A DNA stretch of 64,000 nucleotides from Ampelocalamus luodianensis (taxonomy: Eukaryota > Streptophyta > Magnoliopsida > Poales > Poaceae): NCBI GenBank assembly GCA_036346255.1, contig CM070632.1, positions 49,674,896 through 49,738,895 of the forward strand, given 5' to 3'. The stretch's first letter is position 1. Every line of letters starts with the position of its first letter. Shown here one piece after another: positions 20,502 through 31,400 of the stretch. Position numbers and translations under genes: made by a program. The notes under the pieces were generated by a model that had not been told where the DNA came from, did no database searches, and was given only the letters and a program-made list of their open reading frames with translations.

Positions 20502-23500
20502 TGTGAGAGCTCGCGTTTTTAGACCTAATCTCGTAGCAGTAATCGGGAATTAGCCGCGTTTAAGCTTTTCTTAGTGGAGAGCTAATGATAGTATTAGATC
20601 GCTCCTAATTAGCTAAAGCGTATCGTGTCGATCATTCATACACTCGCATCATTCATGCATTTGTCATTCAGCACAACAGTTTGATCAAGTAGGTGAATAG
20701 AATGCATTATCAATTGCATTAGACAATAAATCAGCAATTGCATTATTCATAGTAGTGCATTTTACATCAATCAACCTATAAGCATATTACATCATTGCAT
20801 TGGGCAGTATCCATGCATCTCCTTGTAGTCGTCTCTTCTTCAATGCATACTAAGCAGCAGCCCCAAGGACCATTCCCCCTGGAGCCTTTCCCTTGCCCCC
20901 CCTCCTATTCGGTTTGAGACCCTCACGGCCACACACAGAAGAAAGACTCAATGCAAACAGCGCGTTCTTATCCATTTGCACAGTGGGTAACAGACATTCA
21001 TCCCTATCCATTTCACCAGTCAAAATGCCCCCCATTCATTCTCTCCTTACAGGCAAAACCACCATTCACCACCACATTCCCAACCCTCTCCACCGAAGCG
21101 TATGAGCCCAGATGCACTGCTACGCCAAGGTCGGCGAAGGCGACCACCTCAGTCACCGCCGGCAGCCCCACCTCCAACGCCGACCACTATTCCTACATCG
21201 ATCCCAACCCATCTCAGTTCCAATCTTCACGTAATTGCATTGTCACTTGCAAGCTTTAGGTGAGTACTCATACCTCTGCAGCAGCCTTCTTCTACCTCTA
21301 GTAGCATCTCCCCTCTCAGATCCACACCAGTTGACCTACAATCATGCATCATAGCAACCATCCAAGTCCCATTTGCACTCCCTGGCCTTACCTCCAGGAT
21401 CTACCCTACCAATCGAAGACCGAAGGGAGGAGCCACCAAGGAGCCGCAAGCCAAGCGGGGAGCCAGTGGAAGAAGGAGATCAGGGGAGCTCGGCGACGCC
21501 AGGGACCAGGAGCACGGCGACGCCAAGGCAGGAGGGCGATTGGCAGCACCAGCACCATCCGGAACCACCGCTATCATCACCAACACGAACATCGCCAATC
21601 ATCCACTGCTAGTCGTCCACCCGAAACCTTCTCAGTCTCCACTCATCAGGTAAAGTAGCATGTTAATCAGTAGGTGAATCCATACCTCCGTAACCGCATT
21701 CTCAAGTCGTTTCCTCTAGTGGCCACATCCATTTCCAAATCAACCACCTTGAGCTCTGCATTTTGCATCAATAGAAAGCATCAGCACATGAGCATCTAGC
21801 TAGAGCTAAGAAGAGCAGTAGTAGGAGAGGCATCTGTGCCATGGCGCCGGCGGCCGGGAGGCCGAGCCGGCCGGGCAGAAGTCCCTAGGACCGGTAGATC
21901 TATGTAGTGGAAGCATGGAGGAGGCCGGGAAGGCAGCCCCGGGTCGACCGGAGCTGAGCCGAGGGGAGGCGAGGGTGCAGCAGCGCGGGCCTCTGGCCGC
22001 GCCGGGAGGAGCCAGGCCAGGAGAAGGTGGCGTCGGGCCGGCGGCGCCGGGTGAGGACGCCGAGCCGGGAGGAAGCGGCGGCGGCGGCGGCGGGCGGGCT
22101 GCGCGGAAGAGGGAGGACGCCGAGGGTCGGCCGGGCTGGCAGGGGAGCCTCGGACCGGTGGTGGCGGCGCAGGAGCCACGACGCGGGTTTGGGGGCCGAG
22201 GAGCTGAGGGAGAGAGCGGAGCCGGGAGGAGCCGAGCTGGGGCAGCGACGCTTTGGAGGTGAGTGGAGGAAGAAGGGGATCAGGAGAGGGGAGTGTGAGT
22301 GTTGTGTGCTGGGTGCGTGTGTGCATAGGGTCGGCCGGGTGGAGGAAAGAGAGAAAGAGAGAGAGAGAGAGAGGAGGGATTAGGGGAAGATTAGGTTTAG
22401 GTTAGGTTTTGGCGATTTTAGTTAAGTTGTAGATTCTGGTTGCTCAGTGGTTTGACTGCTAGATTAAGTTGGGTATCCTTTACTTCGATGGTTGTTAAAC
22501 TAGTTGGTGTGTGTAGACAGTAGGACGACTTTAGGGGAGTGCTAACTTCGCCTAGATCTCGAAAATGCTTTAGTTAATTAAAATGTGCTAACTGGCAGTC
22601 GTCACTGACTTATGTATTCCTATTATCACTCAAACCAACTACGTATTTACTTATACTATTATTCGTGTTGCCGGTTTGCTACAGAAGGCGAATCAGCACA
22701 GACCGGAGCAGCTGACCAGAACTTCATCGGCGCCAACCTTTCCTACGTCCTCGAAGGCAAGCGATCCTCTTGAACATGAATATAGTTACTTTAAAAATAT
22801 ACCCTATCTTGCACTATTATAAGTATTGCATCAAAATGGTTTTTCCAAAAAGAAAATGATTGAGATAAGATGATTAAGAAAGAATGAGACTTACTAGGTG
22901 GGTAAAAGGGGGCCCTGGCTGGGGAAACGCGATGCTGATGATGAGGTAAGAGGTGAGCCCCTTTTTACATATGGTTATAATATAAGGACCAACAAACTCT
23001 TGTTCGGTCAGATGTCGTAAATTCAGTGCCAACCATTTTCCCGTTTCAACGGGCAGAAAATGCTACCTTGTTACGTGACTATGCTCTCCACAACGGGTAA
23101 GTATTAGGTGTGAGTGATTGTGATGGAGGAACCCAGGACCGGTGGAGGATAGTCCGAAGTGGGGATCCAAGCGCTATAGCGCTAAGGTGGAGTGTTGAGT
23201 GCAGATAGAAGTCGCCAACCAACCTCGCCGTAACTCGGTGGATGAGGAGGTCAGCAGTGTGACTAAATCTACACCGACGGAAGGTGATGGGTGGAGAAAT
23301 TAATCACGTAACCTGGAAAACGTTCTGTATTCTGATCTCGAACCCGCATCTAAGGTAATGCGGTGGACCCTGTTCACAGAGAGTTCAGAATAGTTATGGG
23401 TAAAGTGGTACAAAGCCTGCGCAGTGCCAAACAAATCATGAATTCATGCCAATCTCCAGGATTGGAGTCTACGGGAACCACAGGGGGTCTTTCGTCTCTC

Positions 23501-24065
23501 CGAGTGACTAGTAGGGTTTTTCAGTATTAAAACTTGCCACTTTTTGTCGAGATCTATTTTCTAAAGTGAGATGATTTAGAAATTGTGATAATGAATAGAG
23601 ATAGTGCATCCTGTGCATCTTTTGCTATTAATGCTTGCTGAGTACATTCGTGTACTCAATCTTGTTAGTATTCTCCTTTGTAGATCCTAGTCCGACCGGG
23701 AACTATCCCGAGGGGGACGAAGGACTTGCAGGTACAGAAGCAACAACTGGAGGAGAAGGCTTGGACTAAGAGGACTCAGGGCGAGTTGGGAGCTATTTTG
23801 GCTTGTGGGACGGATAGGCTGCGGTACTTCAGGGTATACAAGAGAAGCGGGGAAGTTCCCTTGGGTATTTATATAAATATTGTATTAAGACCTTAGCCCC
23901 GTGTGACTAACTGTTGTAATAAAGGACAGTTTCTATCTTATTGTTCTGCTGCGTAACTCTGGTGAAGGCTTACTATTCGTTGGAGCAGTGTTCTACTGAG
24001 CAAACGAATAGTAATCCGTGTGCCTAAGTGTTATTACCCTTAGGGTAATGACACGGGGCGTCACA
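20502..24065 (+). repeat. 3' LTR of the LARD-like element, 3564 bp
   Basis: Starts TGTGAGAGC and ends GGGGCGTCACA, giving a 5-bp terminal inverted repeat (TGTGA/TCACA). It is flanked by TATAG on both sides (20497-20501 and 24066-24070). It is the more complete copy and lacks the nested insertion. Near 23640 it has the TGCTGAGTACATTCGTGTACTCA motif typical of grass Gypsy LTRs. Confidence 0.85.
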
Positions 24066-24070
24066 TATAG

Positions 24071-25343
24071 CATGTTGGGCTAGCAGCACTCCAGATTTAA
24101 ATCTATGATGGCACAGAGAACTAAACTAAAACCAACCAATCCATATACTGAATTACCAATTTACCATGATATATATAACACAAAAAGAAGAAGGAAAAAA
24201 CAGTGTGTGGGCAGTATACTCCTCGTAGATTCCATTCCGATTTTTCTCTCTGCATGCATCGATCGTATTACAATTAGGGAGGTGATCCTATGCTTTTCAC
24301 CGTAGATCAATTTGCATTTCAGCTGGACACTTCATGTGAAAGATTAACTTCCAGTAGCACTACTACTGCTGGCTTTGTGGTCAAACTGTACCATGTCCAC
24401 GTGTGCCAATGTTCGTACTTACATGTACTATATGTGCATGCATCCCCTACATATATATGAGTCAAGGTATATCAGATGTGAAATTATCATGGATTCGGTC
24501 AAATGCTTGGGGCAACATGCATGCATGAACCCTACCCTAAGATTATGGAATGATACAGTTATATACATGGTGAGTGGATAATTAGCTGTTGAGAGACAAA
24601 TTAATAAGGAAAACAATGTCTGTTTGATGTATATTATATTTGTGGTTGGCCATCCAGCAGTCGATATATATAGGTAATGGGTGTGCATGTTAGCACGTAT
24701 CATGGGCATTGCATCCAGATCTAGATCTACCGGGGATGATCTTTTGTGTGGGTCGGGTCAAAAGTGACGTCAACGTCACTTCAGTCTTAGTATATAAGAA
24801 AACATACGATCCTTTTATTACAAACTATAAATTAGTGATATGAGTTTCTGTAATAATCCTGATGATATTTTTTCTCCTGAGTCCGCCCCTGGATCTACAA
24901 CATTGAGGGAACCAATCATGTATGGCTGAGAAAAGTGTGCAACGCGCCTTAACAAGTCAAAAGCATATCATACACGCCTTAACTAATCATGTACCAGCAA
25001 ATTTTCAGTAGTCGATCTTGTCCTTTGAAATGCATGATCTATTCAGTCCTGATCCATTAATTAAAAAATCTGGTGTGCAGTGCAGTGCAGTACGTACATG
25101 AGTACTTATAACGACCATGTGGCTTTGCTCTCCTCACGTATATCTTACTAGTATCAACTGATTGGTCACAAGCTAGAAATGTTCTATATATATGACCAAA
25201 CACATCTACTATAAATAATGTAATTATTAGTTTAGAGGCCTCTTAATTTGTCCCGACTCTAGCTCCCAGCTTCTGAGGAAAAAGCCAGAGCCAGTGAGCC
25301 CTTGGCTCCAAAAATTTCCGACGCAAGAGCTGGGAGAAGCTAA
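24071..25343. other. Intergenic, no gene seen
   Basis: AT-rich with scattered TATATA tracts. GTGACGTCAACGTCAC near 24764 is a short palindrome-like cluster of ACGT cores, but no gene with a matching start lies close by. No open frame here shows a domain or splice pattern. Confidence 0.5.
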
Positions 25344-26180
25344 GGCCCTGTTTGAAACGCGGGAATTTTCTCCGATTCCTGCGAGAATTGAAATGTTTTT
25401 CTATGAAATTAACGCTTTCCAAATGGAGCCTCAGTAGAATCAACAGGGCCATAGCCATCGTTTCCTCATTGAATATATAGTACATATATCTGCTTCTTCT
25501 TATTCCAAATGTAGGTCGTTTTAGTTTTCTTAACTCTTCTCTAAATATTCTCTAAAAAAACGCTTCTCTAAATATAATTAAGTCATCTACAACTTTGAGC
25601 TTAATTTACCCGGTTTCTTCCTATTATGCTCTCACCGAATGAATGCACATGTTATCGTGAATAAATGAGGTTTATCTCTCAACCCCTCTCTCCCTCTCAA
25701 CATATATTTAAGAGTGGAACCATTAAACTATAGAATAAATGCAGGACACAAATGTCACTTCTCTCACTCCTTAATTTGTGTATTCAAAACTAAATCGATT
25801 TATATTTGGAGCCGAAGGGAGTACCTAGCAACCAAGGAAACGTTATTGCTTAGGAAATCTTCGTAGGCATGTACGCATTTCCATTGGTTCCTTAAGCAGA
25901 AACCAACGCTCTAAATCGACATAGGTGAATAATTTCAAGCATCTCATGATATATATATATATATATAAATAATTGATCGAATAACCCTACTGCTCGTCTA
26001 AATATCGCGGTGTACGATGCGCCTGAATTTGGACTTGGAAGCTAGGAAGGGGTTAGGTCATCTTCCCATGTCGAAATGAGTACAGATGTTGCTGGTGCCT
26101 ACTACTTCTGCTTGTGAAATTAGGAGAGAAATAGTGGAGCAATAACTTAATTATGAAAATTTTGCATTTCAAACAGGACC
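25344..26180. mobile_element. Non-autonomous DNA transposon with GGCCCTGTTTG ends
   Basis: The left end GGCCCTGTTTGAAACGCGGG and the inverted right end GGTCCTGTTTGAAATGC match over about 26 bp. Flanks are TAA on the left and TTA on the right, close to a 3-bp Tourist/PIF-Harbinger-type target duplication but not identical. The 837-bp body contains an (AT)n tract near 25950 and no transposase. Confidence 0.6.
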
Positions 26181-26501
26181 TTAACTTTAATAACCTTAAT
26201 TAATTTGAAAATTCAATTGCTCGGGGAGAGGAGGGGCGGCGGCAGGCGGTTTCCGGACATGATGTCATGATTGTGCCCTCTGTGAATGTCACGTGGGCCA
26301 GTAAAACATGCGGGCCCATTCGTCGGTGATCTAGGGTGGGATGGTCTGCAGCTTCTGGTCAATTGGCCTTTTCATTCCACCTGCTCGGTAGTGTCGTCAG
26401 GGGCAGAGAAAGTCGAGAACCGCCGGAAGGGGGGAAGAAGGGTAGTTTGGTCATTTCAACACGCATAAAGTGCTCTGGCCCTGTGACACCAATGGGAGAG
26501 T

Positions 26502-27000
26502 AGGGGTGCAACAAAGAGTGGATAATTCCTGACCGGTCGAAGACTCGTGGAGCGAATATGAGATGAAGAAATGAGGTATTTGACACTATTTGTGTCTGAC
26601 TCTGAAGAAAAATACGGAATAAGATACATGATGAGCGATATTCGTCCGTATGTGTGCGTATGTTATGTGGTACGAGGAAAGCCTGTTGTGATTTCACTTA
26701 GAAACAAGATAACAAATAGGTGATCTGATTGCTGCATTTGAGTAGACAGAAGATACTAAGTGTTTTTCTTTCGACATCTCAGCGATTAGTCTCTCCGTAT
26801 TTGCTCTGATTACACTCACACTATCCAATGTCATGTGTAGGGGTGTAAAAGAAGCGGATAATTTCCGTCCGTCCAACCGACCGAAAGCTTGCGGAGCGAA
26901 TACGTGATGGAAAAACGAGTATCTGACACTATTTATGTCTAACTCCGATAAAAAAAAAGAATATGATACAAGACGAGCGATATCCGTTCATATCCACTCC
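26502..27000. repeat. Two diverged direct copies of a 150-160-bp segment
   Basis: Copies at about 26502-26660 and 26837-27000 share GGGGTG(C/T)AA...GCGGATAATT, GGAGCGAATA, TTTGACACTATTT(A/G)TGTCT and GAGCGATAT(C/T)CGT. Both are probably internal parts of a decayed transposon just upstream of the kinase leader. Confidence 0.6.
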
Positions 27001-27139
27001 GATTGCATCCTAAACGGGAGATCTCCGATATGATCTTGAACTTAGGCACATTTACAAAACTACCCTCAATTCCTTCCTTTCTCTCTTTTTCATGGGCTCT
27101 TTTTTTCTTGTTTGCTTTATTCTCCACAGTAAGTTACAC

Positions 27140-28425
27140 TCTCAAAAGTCGTCTTTTCTATCGCCTCTCTTGAGCCCCAAGCGAGCACCAAACTTCCTCG
27201 ATCGATTTCTCCCCAACCCGTCGGCATTTCCTCTTACGAGCGGCGCGATCGAGATCCACGCCTCCCGCTGATCCGAACAAGCACAGATTCGCCCGCCCGT
27301 GGCTCCATCTGCTCCCGCATTTGGGTAGTCGTTGCTCGTACGTTTCTTGGATTCGGTTTCTTGATCTTTGGATTGGCATGTCTAGTTCTTTGTCCGTTTC
27401 ATTGGTCAATACAACCTTTTCTTGAGTTTATAGAGTTCTTGCGCTGGTTCAATCTTGCTATTCCGGGGTCCTTGTCCCTTCGATGTTGGATCGTTTTTAG
27501 TGTGCCTGGAGGAGGTGCTTTTATGGTGTTTAGGGTCAGAAGTATTCTTGAATCGTCAGTGAAAGGTGACATCTTTACAATTGTATTGACGATTTTAGTG
27601 TTTGTGGAGATAAATATAGGGGTATCTGGTGTGTGATTTGGAGTTCATCTTTTGTGACGATGTGGGAACTCTGAGTTTTATGTACTCTGCTTTTGTTTAC
27701 AGTTCTGTTGCTCTCATTTGTCTATTAACTTGATGTATCGCTCTCATTTGTCTATTAACTTGATGTATCTTGTAATTTTGGAGTACGCGCTACGAAAAAA
27801 AATCCCAAATGTTTGGTATTATTGGTCTAAAACTACTGAGAAGAAAGTAATTTGGTTCCTTAAGAGCTGCATGTATGTCTTTGATTCTTTCGTCATAGCA
27901 AAAGGGGAATTTTGATGTGCATTGAGGTATATTTTCAGTAGTATTAACGGCAAATTAATTCACGGAAAAAATGTATCACTTTTTTTCTCAGAAAATAAGA
28001 AAAGTAATGTCTCAGTTTGGAAGTTAGTTCACCAATGACATCCAACTCGTTCCTGTCCAATTATGTTTTTGATGTAAGTTATTAGTTCTTAACTTTGTGT
28101 CCTATCAGTGGTCTCACCGTTGTTGTCAAAGGTCTGATATTTTGGTGTGACAGAAGTTGAGATGGCAAAGTTTGACTAGAGATTGTTGTAACTTAACAAT
28201 ATATCGTCTCCTTCTGAATCCCTTTCATGGTTTGCATTCCAATTTCTTGATGTTGACCCAGACAGCCACCTAACGCATGGAGCCACATGCTTTCACAATT
28301 CAAGGCTTCTAATTTACTATTCTTCACTGTACTTCTTGGCAGATAGATATAGCTGTTGGTCTTCTTCCTCGTTGGAGCTTCCATGAGGTGGATGCAACAT
28401 CCCATTTCCTAGTATCTCTGGTTGA
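27140..28425 (+). promoter_or_regulatory. 5' leader of the CRLK-like kinase gene, with leader intron and uORF
   Basis: A CT-rich segment at about 27150-27330 looks like a leader exon ending at a GTAGTC donor. A likely acceptor (CTTGGCAG, ending 28342) opens a second leader exon that runs into the kinase start at 28426. In that exon a 9-codon upstream ORF (28383-28412) ends 13 bases before the main ATG and could lower translation. Exon limits are inferred from splice consensus only. Confidence 0.4.
27710..27769. repeat. Exact 30-bp tandem duplication
   Basis: GCTCTCATTTGTCTATTAAC followed by TTGATGTATC occurs twice back to back without a mismatch, inside the presumed leader intron. Identity of the two units implies a recent event. 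Confidence 0.9.
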
Positions 28426-31400
28426 ATGGGGAGAATGAAGGGGGTTTCTGAGGGTCTGATCATCGGAATCACGGTCGGTGTGGTGATAGGGGTGCTGCTG
28501 GCAGTTGGAATACTTCTGTGCGTGAGGTATCGGCGCTCTCAGGCGCAAATAAGGAGTAGTAGCTCAAGGAGGGCATCGACAATCCCCATTTGTGCCAATG
28601 GCGTTAATGCTTGTGCCGTGCTGTCGAACTCAACTACAGGGCAGGAATCCCCAAGGGAGTTTGACGACCGTGGGGCGTCTCTGTGGTTGGAAGGGCCTGG
28701 TAGGAAGAGTGTAATCTCAGCTTCTGGGATACCCAAATATGCATACAAGTATGTTTCCTTAGTCCTTATGCATTCTCACGGTTGCCAGATTCATAGTTGT
28801 TTGGGTAATATGCTTTTTGAACAATTGATCTAGTTTTAGTACCTTGATAAGGTAATTAGAATATTACTGATTCTAAAAAGGTTCATTGTTGAAACATTGG
28901 ATAATTGCTGCATGTAAACTTTAGTTCCTGTCATAGGTTGGTTATCCTCCTTTGACTTGCTATATATTTCTGAACCTACCAAGGTTTCTTCTTTTAGTTT
29001 TGGTCTTTTGACATGTCAGAGTGGAAATTTCCATGGGAAAGTGGCACTTGGAGAAACTAGTGATGGAGATTTTGTAGCAGAAAGAGAATTTGCAAGATTT
29101 ATCTCTAGTTTTCTAGATGGAGAGAAACAGGAGTGAAGGCCAGGAAAACATGTCAAATACCCATATCATATAGGTGTTAGAATAGGAATTCCTTTATATT
29201 TCCTTATATGCCTTTTGTATATGGCATATTCCTTTGTAATATCTCCTTTTAATCTCTATATATATTGCCTATTGGGCCTCATGAATATACACAATATTTA
29301 TAACATGGTATCAGAGCTAGGGCACTAATCTAGCTCTTTCCGCTACCACATGCATTGCCATCGTCGAAGGCCGCCGCCGCTGAAATCAGCGTGCCGCCCC
29401 CTGATGCGACGCCATCGCCTGACGCCGCTTGCTTTCTGCCGCCGGAGACGAGAGCTCGAAGGTTGGGAACCCAACGCCGCTTGCTTCCTTCCGCCGCCGG
29501 AGACGAGAGCTCAGAGGTTGGGAAGATCCGCCCCCCCCCCTCGGATGCTACCGCCCGACGCTCGCAGGACGAGCTAGGGCGCCGCCCGATGCTCGTAGGA
29601 CGAGCCATGCCTGACCCGAGGATGAAGCCGTCGTCGCCGTCCGCACGAACCGACAATTTGGTTTAAGAGTGTTTTTAAAAAAACAGAACGTTGATCTAAT
29701 CGCCGAGCCATCGAGAGCCGCCTGTTAGACTTTGTTGCTTTGGTCGCCGCGCCATCCAGCGCCGCCTATCGATGGCTTCCGTTCCATCAGCTCCGATCCC
29801 ATTCTCGGGAACAAAGTTTCATGGGACGAACTATAGATTGTGGTCTTCACTCATGGAGATCGCGCTCGATGGCCTCTGCCTTTGGGGACATGTCACTGGT
29901 GTTCAACCTTTTCCGTCGACGCCGATTCAGCCTCCACCCAGACAGCCTACTTTTGCACCTCCTGCAGAAGATGAGGCCGCAAAGGAGGCTGAGGTCACTG
30001 CTGCTGATGTTGATGCTGCTGATGAGGCCTTTCAGTATGCCATAGACGTTTTTGAGCGCTGGTGTGCTGATCCTAGTGGTCAGCGTCGACGACTCCATCC
30101 AGCCAGACATTGTTGGTCTGTGTTCCACTCGTCAGATCTGGGAGTACTTGCGCGAGCGATACTAGTAGAGCAGCGATGCTCAGTTCTTTTCTCTTCAGCG
30201 TGAGTTGGAGACGCTTCGCCGGGAGAACTCCTCCGTCGACGTTTTCTTTCGAGCCCTGGCCAGCCTCTGGCGCCAGCTGGACGAGCTGGCTTCTCCACTC
30301 TGTCAGGAGTGTCATGAGGTGCAGAAGGTGGATCGTGACCGCCTTCGCCTTTATGACTTCGTCTGCCGTCTTCGCCCAGAGTTTGAGCCTGTCATGGCTC
30401 AACTGTTGAGCCGCTCACCACGACCGTCAGTCAGCGATGCTCTTTCGACGCTTCGTGCTAAGGAGCTTCGCCGCGGGTTAGCAGCACAGTTTGTTCTGGC
30501 TATGCTTGTTATCCCTTCTTCTTCGACTACACCGACGACTTCTGCTTTGACTACAATTCCTCCTCGGGTGTCTCTTTTCGCTCCTATTTTTGCACCAACT
30601 GGGGTTCAGTGCAATTATTGTAAGAACTTCGGGCATGACCATGGATTAAAATCCGCCGCAGAATCGATTCTGGGCGATTATCGCTATCGGAGGGCGGGAT
30701 ACGGGATCCCGGCCGGTAATCCCGGACTTTTCAAATTCAAATTCAAATTCGAATGATTTTTAATCAAATTTGAACGAATTTCATCCGAAAAAAACCGGTT
30801 TGACCGTAATCGACCGTAACCGGCGGTTACGATGCATCGGCGGCTGGCCGGGATCCATCCCGGGACCGGGTTTCCAATCCTTGGGCATGACTACCAGAGT
30901 TGTGGTGCGAAAAAAGTGGAACAAGGCATGTGGGGGTGGACGATCCAAGGGAGGGGGCAGGGAGGCCCTTCCTCGATGGGAGGATCAGGACCTTCTCAGC
31001 GAGGTGACTCTGTTCCGTAGCTCTACTAGGCTCTACTTCAGCAGCTCTCTCACAGCTCAGTAGGTTATGTCGGTCTAGCTCAGACGTCTACTCCAGGTAC
31101 TTCTTGGGTTCTGGATTATGGTGCCTCTTTTCACATAACACCAGACTACACATCTCTCACTTCAGTAGGACCTTCTGCTTTTTCTATCTTTGTTCAGACA
31201 ACTGACGGTATTTCTATGTCTGTCAGCTGTCAAGGCACTCTTTTGTCACTAACTTTTCTGCTCTAGCTGTTTCTCATGTTCTCCAGCTTACCATGTAGCT
31301 TCTCTCGGTGGGTCAGCTCATCGATCTCGACTGTAGAGTTGGTTTTGTCTCTCACACCTGTTTTGTCTAGGACCGACAGACAGGGACGATACTTGGGACT

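Larger units (their letters stand above)
9482..24065 (+). mobile_element. Large non-coding LTR retrotransposon (LARD-like), rearranged
   Basis: Two copies of a TGTGAGAGC...GGGCGTC(ACA) repeat of about 3.5 kb flank about 4.4 kb of internal DNA. Just after the first copy lies TGGTATCGAGC...AGGTTCGAA (15900-15920), a one-base-deleted match to the initiator tRNA-Met primer-binding site. No gag, protease, integrase or reverse transcriptase can be read in the interior. LTRs longer than 3 kb with a non-coding interior are the signature of LARDs, non-autonomous Gypsy-related elements that rely on proteins from relatives. The outer target duplication is TATAG (9477-9481 and 24066-24070). A third TATAG, preceded by 215 bp of duplicated flank, sits directly before the second LTR, so this is not a simple insertion. 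Confidence 0.8.

Noticed and set aside
27361..27636. 91-codon hydrophobic frame resembling a membrane protein
   Set aside because: It falls in the presumed leader intron of the kinase. Its hydrophobicity follows from T-rich sequence and there is no supporting splice or domain pattern.
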